Positions 10,190-19,506 of a stretch of 29,798 bases of DNA are shown piece by piece. The translations under genes were made by a program, and so were the position numbers. Location of the stretch: positions 1-29,798 of the forward strand of contig NW_025955412.1 of assembly GCF_022376445.1 (NCBI RefSeq), in the 5' to 3' direction. The notes beneath the pieces are model-generated. The model searched no databases. It had not been told where the DNA came from and saw only the letters and a program-made list of their open reading frames with translations. The DNA is from Fomitopsis serialis. Its lineage: Eukaryota; Basidiomycota; Agaricomycetes; Polyporales; Fomitopsidaceae. The stretch's first letter is position 1, and each line of letters begins with the position of its first letter.

Positions 10190-11946
10190 TCAATCGTCTC
10201 CTTCACCGTCGTCCGTGCCGTACATTCCTTCGCCTCCTTCGGGCATTCTCTCGACGATGTATCTGTGCACCAGACGTCAGGACATTTGCGAGAGAATCCA
10301 GTAAATGACGCTCACTCAATTTCTTCCTTTAGATCGTCGCAATACCGCTCTGTCAAGGTTGTGCTCAATCAATCAGAAGAACACTGATGAGATAGTGCGC
10401 ACCAAGTGGGAGGTCAGATTTGTCCAAGCCTTCCGATTCAACATGAGCTTCATTGCATTTTTGCCCCGGAGAGTAGTCCACTCACCAAAAGGCATCTCAA
10501 TCTCATCCGCAATTCCCTCGATGCCCATCAGCGTAAACGCAACGACGGTCACGATGGGCACCATGCCCCAGCCGAGATCCTTGATGAGCGTAAATGGGAG
10601 CACGAAGAGGTAGAGCGTCACGCATTGTTTGAGGTGGATACTGTACGAGCGGGGGATGGGTGTATTCGCGATGCGTTCCATCCCGGTCATCATCTCAACC
10701 ATGCCCTGCACGCTACACGACCATCAGAACACCCCGTTCATGTTGCAAGCCAAACGATGGCACGTACTGGCCGCTCATGGCGTTCGTCCCCGCTGGGCCG
10801 ACCGTCTCCAGATACCCATCGCGCTTGAACAAGAACAGCAGCCTCGACAGCTCATGCGCGATCACGAGCGGCAGCGGCGTGCTCAGCGTCTCGGGGTGGG
10901 GATGGAAGTCGATCGTCTGGTGCAGCGCGCGCTCGCTGAGCAGCGGCGTGCGCGCCGTCTTCGTGCTCGCCTGCTTCAGCTTGTCCTTGCTCCGCTTCAC
11001 GCGGATCCGCTTCGTCGCGTCTGCGCTTGGGCTCCGCCCCTCCGTGTCGCCGAAATGGGACGGGCTGCTCGCTTCGTCGGGCGTGAGGAACCCGCCTGGG
11101 CTGGTCCGCGCCGTCGCTGCGTAGCTCATCGCTGTGCTTGTCCTGCGTGTAGGCACGCCGAACCTCACGAGCTGCACCGTGCTCGCTGGGAGGACACCGA
11201 CGTAGTCTTCCCAGTCCAGCCCGTCCTCGCCTCTGAGGTAGTGTTTGACGGAGTAGGCGAACGCCGCGCATAGTTTCAGGGCGTCGACCTTGCGCCGGCG
11301 GAGCTGCGTTGCCGTCAGGTTCGGACCAACGCCCTTCACACGTGCTCCGTCGTCGGCGGGTGGGACTGCGACGTTGACCCAAATCAGACGGGAGAGACTA
11401 CGAATCTGAAGAAGCCCGGCTAAGATCAGAGTGTGCACAATCGGAGACCGTCGAGTGCACTGACATGAGCGGACATCGTCCCGAAGTCTTTGCGTCCCTC
11501 ATAATACCGATCGTACGATGTTCTGGTTTTTCGGTGAATGAGATAAACACGCATCGAGCAGTTCAGAACGTACCCATTCCTAGCAAAAGTTGATATGCCC
11601 AGTCACTGACGTTCACAACATATCACGCGACCAGCTGACGCACCTGAATACCAAGATCAAGCCGACCTAGCTGCTGGTCAGTCCCCTCTCTTCACATAGC
11701 ACACGCATGGTAACAACATGTTGGAACTTACCACGACCGATAGCAGAGGCACGACCTGATTGGTGAGCGCAACGTCCGTACCCTGGTCCCAGAGGTACGC
11801 AGCAATACTTGCGAAGATGGTGACAGTGAGGACAGGCCCGATGACGCGGGGGACAATCTACAAATTCATTCAGAGATATGGTCGCGACCGAAAATGACTG
11901 AACGCACGCTTCCTTTGAGACGCAGGACGTCGGGAAGCCAGGAATA
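10190..11946 (-). CDS. Bestrophin-like chloride channel family protein (UPF0187)
   Basis: Bestrophin homologues are membrane anion channels. Exons found from splice sites and phase: 11946-11908, 11857-11732, 11666-11644, 11579-11574 (6 nt), 11522-11465, 11405-10768, 10712-10486, 10429-10403 (27 nt), 10349-10316, 10262-10190 (stop). This gives about 416 residues. Family landmarks are LRLKGSIVPRVIGPVL, the joined GLILVFRNGTSYDRYYEGRK, IRSLSRLIWVNVAV, PIPRSYSIHLKQCVTLYLF, and the acidic EIEMPFGLDKSDLPLERY segment. Hydrophobic segments fit a four-helix channel. Exon 11405-10768 contains a low-complexity insert rich in Ser, Thr and Lys. The true start is uncertain: a tiny first exon at 12475-12452 (MTRPLILE) would join in phase but needs a 505-nt intron. 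Confidence 0.85.
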
Positions 11947-12064
11947 CTGTCGGATACCTCGTCAAGCCCTCGCGATGCACTCCTGATGATAGAATCACAC
12001 CTTTCGCAACTTCTGTCTTGATATTATCTTCGTCTAAGGTGCTCTTCAGTGTGATTCCCCGATT

Positions 12065-12349
12065 TCACTGGCAGTTAGGCTGCACCTTCTGGAGCTTCAC
12101 GGCACCGCTCTTGCCTGACACCGATGCAGTCGTCACCTCGGCCTCCTCCATGGACATGTTCGTTCTTGAGACAAATGCAGATGCCCCGTCAGAGGTGTTA
12201 AGTGGGTGCAGCGAAGAGCCAATTGCAAGGTGCCACAGCTTAAGGCTTGTGGCAAGGGACGGGCATGCAGGAGCTGCCAGTGATGAGGCAGCCACAATTG
12301 CTCCGTCACCGAAGGTTGCTATATCGCAAATCTCGATCGTAGCCTGCAT
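12065..12349 (-). other. Unidentified 94-codon ORF upstream of, or inside intron 1 of, the bestrophin gene
   Basis: An ATG-to-TGA frame (MQATIEICDIATFGDGAIVA...VQPNCQ) with balanced, protein-like composition and no low complexity. It lies in the space between the first certain bestrophin exon (11946) and the possible start at 12475. The opposite strand is also open (12018-12353), so one of the two frames is a shadow. I recognise no domain. It could be a small gene, a remnant of an inserted element, or chance. Confidence 0.25.
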
Positions 12350-12747
12350 GTGATTCCTCCTGGTCCATCATCAAGTTCGTAGCTGACCTTGCTGCTCTTC
12401 AGCTTCTTGAGATTCGACTTTACAGTAACAATACTCAATACTTGAAAGCACCTCAAGGATGAGTGGACGCGTCATGGAATCCGTCTCGCTCACATGATCC
12501 CGACTGAAGGCAGTAGTACTAGTAGGCAGATTTCACGGACACGTAGACGCGACCATGATCCGAGTGTGCCAGCACTACACTGCATGAGAATCCATTCCGT
12601 TTGCAAATATTGCTATATCGTGCAATCGTGAGTATTGCTCGTCTATCAAGGAAGTATCGCCTCTAGATAAAACCGTGTACAGATCAGCTCTTTTCCTTCT
12701 TGTCCACGGACGCATCTACATCAGCCTCCGCCTTCTCCAAGTCTTGC

Positions 12748-15695
12748 TCAGCTGCGCCCTTCTCCAACTTTTTTTATCCGTTGTGCTTCTTTGGCAGCCT
12801 CTTTTAACTCCTTGTCGTCCGCTCGCGAGAGCTCGTGTTGTTGAATTAAGAACACTGACGCTAGCCAACCGACACCCGTCGCGGCCACCGTCAAGTAGAA
12901 CACCCCTCGGAAGCCGTCTGAATAGCCCTTAATGATTACCTTCAGCGCCGCATCGCTTATGCCAGCGTTATCGTTCTTGACGCTTGTCGGGTCATTCAGG
13001 AGTATGGCGATCTGCTGAGATGACAAGCCGACGCTCTGTGCCGCTTCTCGGAGGGAGTTGTTGATCAGCGACGAGCACACTCCGAGCGCGATACACGAGC
13101 CGAACAATCGGAGGTAGTTCCGCACGGCTGTGACAACGGCCATTTGCTGACGACTGACGGCAGCCTACGGTGTTCAGAACATCAGCATATTAGAGTTAAG
13201 CACAGCAATTATATGGCAGACCTGGGCAGCGAGGAGAGTTGTCTGGAAAGTCATGCCTGCAGCGATACCGGCCATGAGCAACGATCCGATAATCTTGCCT
13301 TCGGACGAGTTCTGACGGATGGTACACTGCAGGCCCTGCGCAACAGTCCAAAGACTATACCCAGCAATGACGAGATACCGATAATGCCCCGTGCGAGCTG
13401 TGATTTGTCCTGGTCGCCCGGGATTAAGTCAATCTTCTCATTCTACATACACGGGGTGTCTACTTACCGCATGTAAAGACACAGAACGCTGATACATCGT
13501 GTCAACGCACGACCAAACAGGTATGTGGTGAATATATACCATACCGATTGGGGCGAGAAATGGGAGCAAGAGGAGACTCGATTTGGTCGGCGACATGCCT
13601 CGGACAAGTTGCAGGTACTGCGGGACATAGTAGAGGAGCTGGCGAAGACCGGTCACTCAGAGCCCATGCCCAGGCGACAACAGGACATACTGAGAAGAAC
13701 GTCGTCCCGCTGTGCAATTCCAAACATTGTCAGTTGGCACGGAGTGCACACAGATGTGATACGTACTTCATCAGCGTGACGATGAACACCCCGACAACTG
13801 TCTTGTATCGGAAGATGAAAACTGTGCCTCGAGTGAGCTATACCACCAACGGTTGCGACTACTGGGATACCTGGTACAATTGGAAACTTGGCCATCTTTG
13901 CCTCCCAGAACACGAAGAGGGCGTAGACGACCACTCCGAGTATGAGTGGTACGAGAACGGGAGCCTGCCCACCGACACAGTAAGAAACCCGTCGATGAAA
14001 AGAGCCAGAGCGCGACGAACCGAAACCCAGCCGTATGAGACACCTCCCCTGATCACGGACGCGTGAACATGCTGTCATATCGATGAGGCAGCGCACACAC
14101 CAATTCAAACCGAGCTACGGTTTACATGATCCCGTCATCAACCCAGCTCAGCGCCACGATCGGAGGCCAGCACTCACAAGCAAGAGGACGGACGAGACTA
14201 CGGTCAACAAAGAGCCGACGTAGTCAATCTGCAGCAGTTTCTTGCGCATGTCGCCATGGACCTTCTTCTGGGGCAGCAGCCAGACACAGGTGGCAATCGC
14301 AAGGGATGCGAGCGGCAAGTTCAGGTAGAAAACCCAGCGCCTGCGGAGCCAAAGATGGTCAATTTGTCCTGAACGGTGCGTGGTAGTGCGGATGCGCACC
14401 ATGTCGTGTCTGGATACAGTCAGCGCCGAATTTATCAGAAAAGTATCATTGAACGTACATTCGGAAATGACACCCCCGAGGATGGGCCCGACTCCGTTGG
14501 AGAGTGCGATGATGGCCTCATTGATGCCCATGAATTTCCCTCGCTCCTTTAGTGACACAATGTCGGACACTCTAAAGATGACATGTGGCAATTATCAAGG
14601 GAACGAAAAATAAGAAACCTACATGATCAATGTCATAGTGATGATGGCTGAAGCATGGTCAGAACATATCCCCGACAGTCAGATATTACGCACCCCCACC
14701 ACCAATACCCTGGAACGCTCTGAACACGATCAACTGGAGCATCGTTCGCGCGAGAGCGCATGCCAGCGAGAATACTAGAAAGACAGCGAGCGCAAAAAGC
14801 ATCACTACCTTCCTACCGAAGACGTCGGACCACCGGCCATAGAGTGGTGTCGAAGCCAAACTACACTGTGTCAGAACATGTTGGCACTGCTGTAGTGGGA
14901 CCAACCTTGTGAGCAAATAAGATGTTGCCACCCATGCGCCGATAGTCCCGCCATTCAGATCTTCCTCTATGCTTGCTAAAGCCGTGGCGACGCTATGGAA
15001 TACAGGATATGAGTAGGAGCTGAAGTCGAGCCATACTCGAGTTGAGTAGAACTAGTAGTGAAATCGGCATGCAGTCTCACTGTGCCTTCTCAGGCTGCGA
15101 CATCGCATTCACCGATTCAATCAACCCAAGCGATCGGAAGACCTTTGGATAGCACGTCGTGCTATTTTGCGGTCACGGACTTGGAGGTTGCAGCCATCGC
15201 TCAGAGTCTGTCTCGCGCTCGCGGCCCGTGCTGGCGAACAGGTGGCACAGCGGTCCGTATGCCCGAAGACCTCATCGAGTTCGAGCGATCATGCGGTTAT
15301 AACGGCATGATAGCAGTACTGGGCAATGGCACGATAGGATGGAACAGAGACTCAGATGCATACATGGTTTGGTCCAAGAACGAACACATGAGAGCGATGG
15401 ACAGCCCGAGGAACACCATAATGACCTACTCAACAACGCCTAGAATGATGAGACATCGCACAAGCAAACCGAGAACGACAAAACTCGCCTGTCTTGTGGG
15501 CAAGAAGTTGGTCTGGTCGGTGAGCTCCACCGAGTCGCCATTGTTGTTGGATGCATCCGCCCGCTGCTCGTCCGAAGAAGTGGGTGCAGGTACATCGGAG
15601 CCGCTTGCGCCATGAGCTGCCTCGGGGAGGGCGAGCACCAGATCCTCGCGGACGTCGATATCGTCCTTGACGTCCTTTAGCTGCGACGAGCTCAT
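12748..15695 (-). CDS. MFS transporter, 14-TM drug:H+ antiporter (DHA2-like)
   Basis: A plasma-membrane type exporter family for drugs, toxins or siderophores; the substrate cannot be read from sequence. Seventeen phase-consistent exons: 15695-15489, 15425-15364, 14992-14906, 14860-14694, 14647-14623, 14571-14459, 14409-14400, 14340-14178, 14114-14101, 14048-14021, 13964-13871, 13797-13767, 13709-13691, 13638-13545, 13488-13468, 13409-13222, 13164-12748 (579 residues). Motifs: FLDQTIVATAL (motif D1), PLYGRWSDVFGRKVV (motif A), FQGIGGGGAI and SLKERGKFMGI, RWVFYLNLPLA, WGGVSYGW, YYVPQYLQLVRG, GQITARTGHYR. The acidic 69-residue N-terminal tail and the Lys/Glu-rich C-terminal tail are cytosolic by family topology. 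Start chosen at ATG 15695 (MSSSQLKDV). The second intron (15363-14993, 371 nt) is much longer than the rest. Confidence 0.92.
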
Positions 15696-16285
15696 GGCGG
15701 CCGAGGTCAAGGCGAGACGGGAGCCATGGATAGTTGAACGTTGAGCGTCGAGGGGATGGACGCCGGCCGAGGTGCCGACGGCCCTGCCAATTGGCTGAGT
15801 ATGTCTATCGCCGCGTTCACTGACACGGTCCCACTGTACATGCAGTACTCAGTTACAGGCCTCGTACCCATCGATCCGCAGAGGCCTGCAATTCAAGAGA
15901 ACTGAGAGGCTGTGCGATGGTCAACTGAATCCCATGCGACCCGGACTTCCAACTGATGGACGGCCTGAGGCTGAGGGCATCTACTTACAGTAGAGGGTAT
16001 CATGGACCCACCTTTCCTCCTCATTATCGAGCTACTATTCCGGATCAGCCCCGGGCCGTCGTACTGGAATTCGCCTTTACCGGGATACATAGCCATCTGC
16101 AACCAGCGCGGTCAACAGCTGCAAGCGACTCAGCACGACCGACGGCGTAGCCAGCCAAGAGCATGTAGTTCAGGACATTGAAGCTCGGCTGGGAGGAGGA
16201 GGGAGGCAACGCCGCATGTCGGTCTCAGGAACTGACATAAACGCACGTAGACGAACTTGACCAAATGTGGAGCTTTTCTTGAGCT
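15696..16285. other. Intergenic region upstream of the MFS gene and of the tRNA
   Basis: About 590 bp that should hold the MFS promoter. I see no repeat, no second RNA gene and no convincing coding sequence; short open frames on both strands (for example 15893-16102 minus, 15956-16150 plus) lack recognisable features. Confidence 0.45.
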
Positions 16286-16380
16286 GGTGGTGTGGCCGAG
16301 TTGGTCTAAGGCGTGGGATTTAAGTCATTCTTGATTCCCCATGGGCGTGAGTCCGCGCGAGTTCGAACCTCGCCGCCACC
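16286..16380 (+). tRNA. tRNA-Leu, anticodon UAA, with short intron
   Basis: The sequence folds as a type II tRNA. The acceptor stem GGTGGTG pairs with CGCCACC at the 3' end (one G-T wobble). The A box is TGGCCGAGTTGG and the B box GTTCGAACC within a GCGAG/CTCGC T-arm. The anticodon stem TGGGA (16314-16318) is followed by TT and the anticodon TAA at 16321-16323, then G37. About 11 nt (from 16325) look like the canonical intron after position 37, and a long variable arm (GGGC/GTCC) follows, as in tRNA-Leu. A T-run at 16398-16401 can terminate Pol III. The 3' side of the anticodon stem matches imperfectly, so the exact intron end is uncertain. Confidence 0.88.
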
Positions 16381-16608
16381 AATGTTCTTGTTATTCATTT
16401 TGTCGCGAAAGTCCACACGGCCTGCCTATCCGCCAAATATACCGCTGCACAAGTTGTCATCGATTCATCATCATTCATGGTTGCTTCGCTGATACTGTAC
16501 AAGAGACACAACATTCCCAATTTGCCAACGGATCCTATATAACACAACCCAGGAAAGCACTCCTTCGCAAGCCCAGCCTCATGACTAGAATGACATGGAT
16601 TGCGCTAT

Positions 16609-17720
16609 TCAGAACAACTGAAGGCACGATAAATCGACTGGCCGAAGGTAAACGGCAAAGCGTACGCACTGAAGATATACTGTCCTTGCCTCCGGGCATC
16701 TCGCGCACTCTGAATAGAAGGGTCATGAGACAGTGAGATCTCGATGATATGAAATGTGCGTACCGGCGAGTGGGCTTGAAGGCCTGCGGGTCGGGTGCAT
16801 CCCATAAGCCCGAAACACCAGAAGAGGTGTTGCGGGGAGGCCTGCAAATAGTTAATGGGAAATGGATATGAGACAGCTCGGGAAGCTTAATACCTTGGAC
16901 GACTCTCCGGTAGCGGGTCATCGGATATTGCGTTCGAACCAGCGTCGGTTGACGCTATCTCAGGTGAGGTAACAGCGTAGGTCGCCTAGGGCAGACTTAC
17001 TAGGGAGAACTCTCCTCGATGTGTAGGCACATACCTGGTCAGGGCGCGGAGGAGCACCCGCAAGTGCATCACTGTCATCCGCACCGAAGATATCTGTGTG
17101 ACCACCACCTGGTGCGGTGCGTACACGCCGCGAAGGACGGTATGCATTTCCCGCCTGCTGCGCTGATGTGTATGGAAAGTCACTCATCAATGTCCCTTTC
17201 TACAGAGGGAGCACTGTACCCGTTGCGGCGGCCTCTTTCTGTGCAGCAGTTTGATGCTCGGCATCGGCATCTTCAGCAAGAGTCCCGAAGCGAGCGTATC
17301 CTTCAAGTGTTGTTGAGCCACCGAGGGCTGAACAATCACGGCATACTCACGTGGGAGCTTCTGAATGTTCGTGAAGTTGGGGTCCACCGTTACCCCAGCG
17401 TATCTTCCAGGAGGCCATGTCTTAGCGGGGAGATGCGGCGCATTTACAAAAGAGCGGAGGACACGGGACTTACTTGAGGAACTCGAGGAGAGAGCGTTTA
17501 TTGAAGACAATCTGAGTGTTGTCCCAGTCGAGCATTCCTGCCAGTGAAGAAGAGGTTGGCATAGGTGAACGAATAGCCGGACAGAATCGGCATACCCAAG
17601 CTGGCGGCCCAGTCGCGCTCCTTCGCCATGTCAATGGTGGACGAGGGAGTGAAGCTCGAGACACACACACTCAGCCTGTTTCATGGTACATGTAGCACTG
17701 GCGACTTACGTAGAAGACAT
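16609..17720 (-). CDS. Small protein with two Pro-Gly-Gly motifs (Jupiter/SPIRAL1-like?)
   Basis: Ten phase-consistent exons make a 195-residue protein: 17720-17710, 17654-17596, 17537-17474, 17403-17351, 17300-17220, 17162-17035, 16958-16894, 16841-16764, 16709-16670, 16617-16609. It starts MSSTFTPSST (exon 1 is 11 nt) and its last exon codes only Leu-Phe-stop. The N-terminal part (LDWDNTQIVFNKRSLLEFLK) looks folded; the rest is disordered. Two related motifs stand out: RRVRTAPGGGHTDIFG in the middle and RRVREMPGGKDSISSLF at the very end. Arg-Val...Pro-Gly-Gly with a following hydrophobic or Phe is reminiscent of the microtubule-associated Jupiter/HN1 and SPIRAL1 proteins, but the match is short and the function is inference. 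Head to head with COQ7 (278 bp between ATGs), tail to tail with the tRNA. Confidence 0.75.
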
Positions 17721-17998
17721 GGCTGAAAGTAAGGGAACGATTGCGGATGGCGATGTTGGCGTTGCGGTGAGCGTTGCACTCCGACCAACTTGAAGTTGGG
17801 TTGTTCGTCGCGACGCCCGGTGGTTAGGATTCGGATGCACGTGACTAGCGCGTCCCCGACAAGCATCCGGAGTCCGGACGGAGCGGCTATTCGAGATCCT
17901 GTCATTTACATGCACACAGTACCGTACTCTGCTCTGCTCGAGGCGGCCGACTCACTGATATTGACTCGCGCACGAAACGTTCTCACACCTCTACAGCC
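17721..17998. promoter_or_regulatory. Shared divergent promoter region (PGG protein / COQ7)
   Basis: These 278 bp separate two outward-facing start codons (17720 minus, 17999 plus) and must hold both promoters and 5' UTRs. I see no TATA box at a typical distance. No defined factor site is claimed. Confidence 0.5.
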
Positions 17999-18808
17999 AT
18001 GCTCCGAGCAAGCATGGCGGCTCCTTCAAAGGCGCTGCGAACGCAGTCCCGGTGCATCGTGACAGCTCACCAACCCAAGCCGAAACCGTCTTCGATCTAC
18101 CTCGATTCCGCCAAGTCAGAGGGCCCTGAGGTGACTACGACGCCGCTTGCCCTACCTGAACATCAAAGGCACGCCCTAGACAGCGCTCTCCGTGTCGACC
18201 AGGCCGGTGAGCTCGCAGCAAACTACATCTACATGGGACAAATGGCCGTCCTGGGCAAGGATCCGGTCACCGGACCCCTAATTCAGGTGAGAAGGCTGGT
18301 CTCCGGGCCACCGACTCAGTGTCTGATATGGCGCCTCGCTTTGTACGGCAGGACATGTGGGACCAAGAGAAGAAGCACCTCGCCGTCATGAACAAGCTGC
18401 AAGGACAACACCGGGTCCGACCTACTGTTCTCTGGGAAGTCGCTCGCGCCGCAGGGTTTGGGCTCGGCGCCGTCACAGCCTTGATGGGGAAGGAGGCTGC
18501 CATGGCGTGCACAGAAGCAGTAGAGACTGTCATCGGCGAGCACTACGATGAGTATGTCCCTGCGCGTTCGCATGCCCGGTTTTGCTGAAGTCGAGTGCAG
18601 CCAACTCAAAGAGATGGAGGACCTACCAGCAAACCATCCGAGCGTTCCAGTCTTGAAGTCCGTCATAGCAGAGTTCCGAGATGATGAACTTGAACACTTG
18701 GACATCGCAGTCGAAAACCACTCCCAGCGAGCGCCTGCGCACGCACTCCTCAGCACCGTGGTAGGTGCCGGGTGTAAGGCTGCGATAGAACTCTGCAAGC
18801 GCATATGA
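17999..18808 (+). CDS. COQ7: 5-demethoxyubiquinone hydroxylase COQ7/CLK-1, mitochondrial
   Basis: A di-iron monooxygenase of the mitochondrial inner membrane that hydroxylates demethoxyubiquinone in the penultimate step of ubiquinone synthesis. Three phase-consistent exons: 17999-18286, 18352-18551, 18601-18808 (231 residues). The N-terminus ([18 protein letters not shown]) looks like an import signal. The diiron ligands can be seen: Glu in [17 protein letters not shown], Glu and His in DQEKKHL, Glu in [11 protein letters not shown], and Glu/His in [10 protein letters not shown], so the two ExxH-type helical repeats are intact. The hydrophobic stretch [19 protein letters not shown] fits the membrane-associated helix. 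It ends ...[12 protein letters not shown]. The convergent NDUFB4-like gene ends only 77 bp downstream. Confidence 0.96.
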
Positions 18809-18885
18809 CTGGCTGTACCATCACGGATGCTTAGAGAGGATAGTGTAGTTTAATGAATAATGGGCCTCTATGACGTGTACAGCGT

Positions 18886-19345
18886 TCACTCCGATTCCGT
18901 CGAGGGAGCAACGCGAGCCAACGATTGGTTCTTGAGCTTTCCTGACCAGTTCCATTTGTGCTTGAGAGAATTGGAGGGTCAGGATTGCGCGGCATGAATC
19001 GTCAAAGCAACGCACGTCCTGGTTAGAAGACAGCCAATAGATGGCACCGGGAAAGATGACCAACCCAACAATGGTCTGCACCGTTAAACGCGGTGTGAAG
19101 CGGAAGCGTTGGTACGCTGTCTCCCGCTGTAGAGGGCGGTGTCAGCATTGGACAGTTCACTGAAGACGAACATACCATCTGGTTCCATCGCTCGATGGCG
19201 GGGTCGAGCTAGGGAGAGCGACCTGCTGAGTATGGCTAATTGGTGGTCAATGCCGAACAACTGACCTTCGTGTAGCCTTTAAAAGCCATGTTCAGCTCTC
19301 CAGACGATTGACATATGCGATTGGGAACATACCGTGTCCAGCCAT
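18886..19345 (-). CDS. Complex I accessory subunit NDUFB4/B15-like (80 residues)
   Basis: A small single-span accessory subunit of the complex I membrane arm. Five phase-consistent exons: 19345-19333 (13 nt), 19276-19266 (11 nt), 19208-19176, 19126-19016, 18960-18886. It reads MAGHGYTKLDPAIERWNQM, then RETAYQRFRFTPRLTV, a hydrophobic span IVGLVIFPGAIYWL, then HKWNWSGKLKNQSL, ending ...STESE. The pattern 'DPAIERW..MRE..Y..FRFT' plus one membrane span and a 'KWxWxGKLxxQ' tail is that of fungal NDUFB4/B15-type subunits. It is tail to tail with COQ7 and head to head with the RNA-binding gene, with 161 bp between the ATGs. Too small and too split to be found as a single open frame. Confidence 0.85.
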
Positions 19346-19506
19346 GATGGTGTCCGTAGAAGTCAGTGGTGGTCGAGTGTTGACGTGAAGGTCACGGAGT
19401 GAGACTTGCCACCCAATTAGCCGCCCGCCCCTCTGCTTCTGACCACCACTGCGACCCTCTCGGTCGCACCTACTTTTTGCTTTCTTGAACACAATTCGAC
19501 TGCGAT
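19346..19506. promoter_or_regulatory. Shared 161-bp divergent promoter (NDUFB4-like / RNA-binding protein)
   Basis: Only 161 bp separate the two outward-facing start codons, so both promoters and 5' UTRs must overlap here. No factor site is claimed. Confidence 0.55.

Noticed and set aside
12018..12353. Plus-strand ORF opposite the 12065-12349 frame
   Set aside because: Antisense shadow of similar length; no domain. I kept only one low-confidence entry for this interval.
15058..15615. 185-codon plus-strand open frame
   Set aside because: It overlaps two exons and an intron of the well-supported MFS gene on the other strand.
17538..17595. Coding reading of LSGYSFTYANLFFTG in the PGG-protein gene
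   Set aside because: It ends in a frame that hits a stop; treating the segment as a GTATGC...GGCAG intron restores phase.
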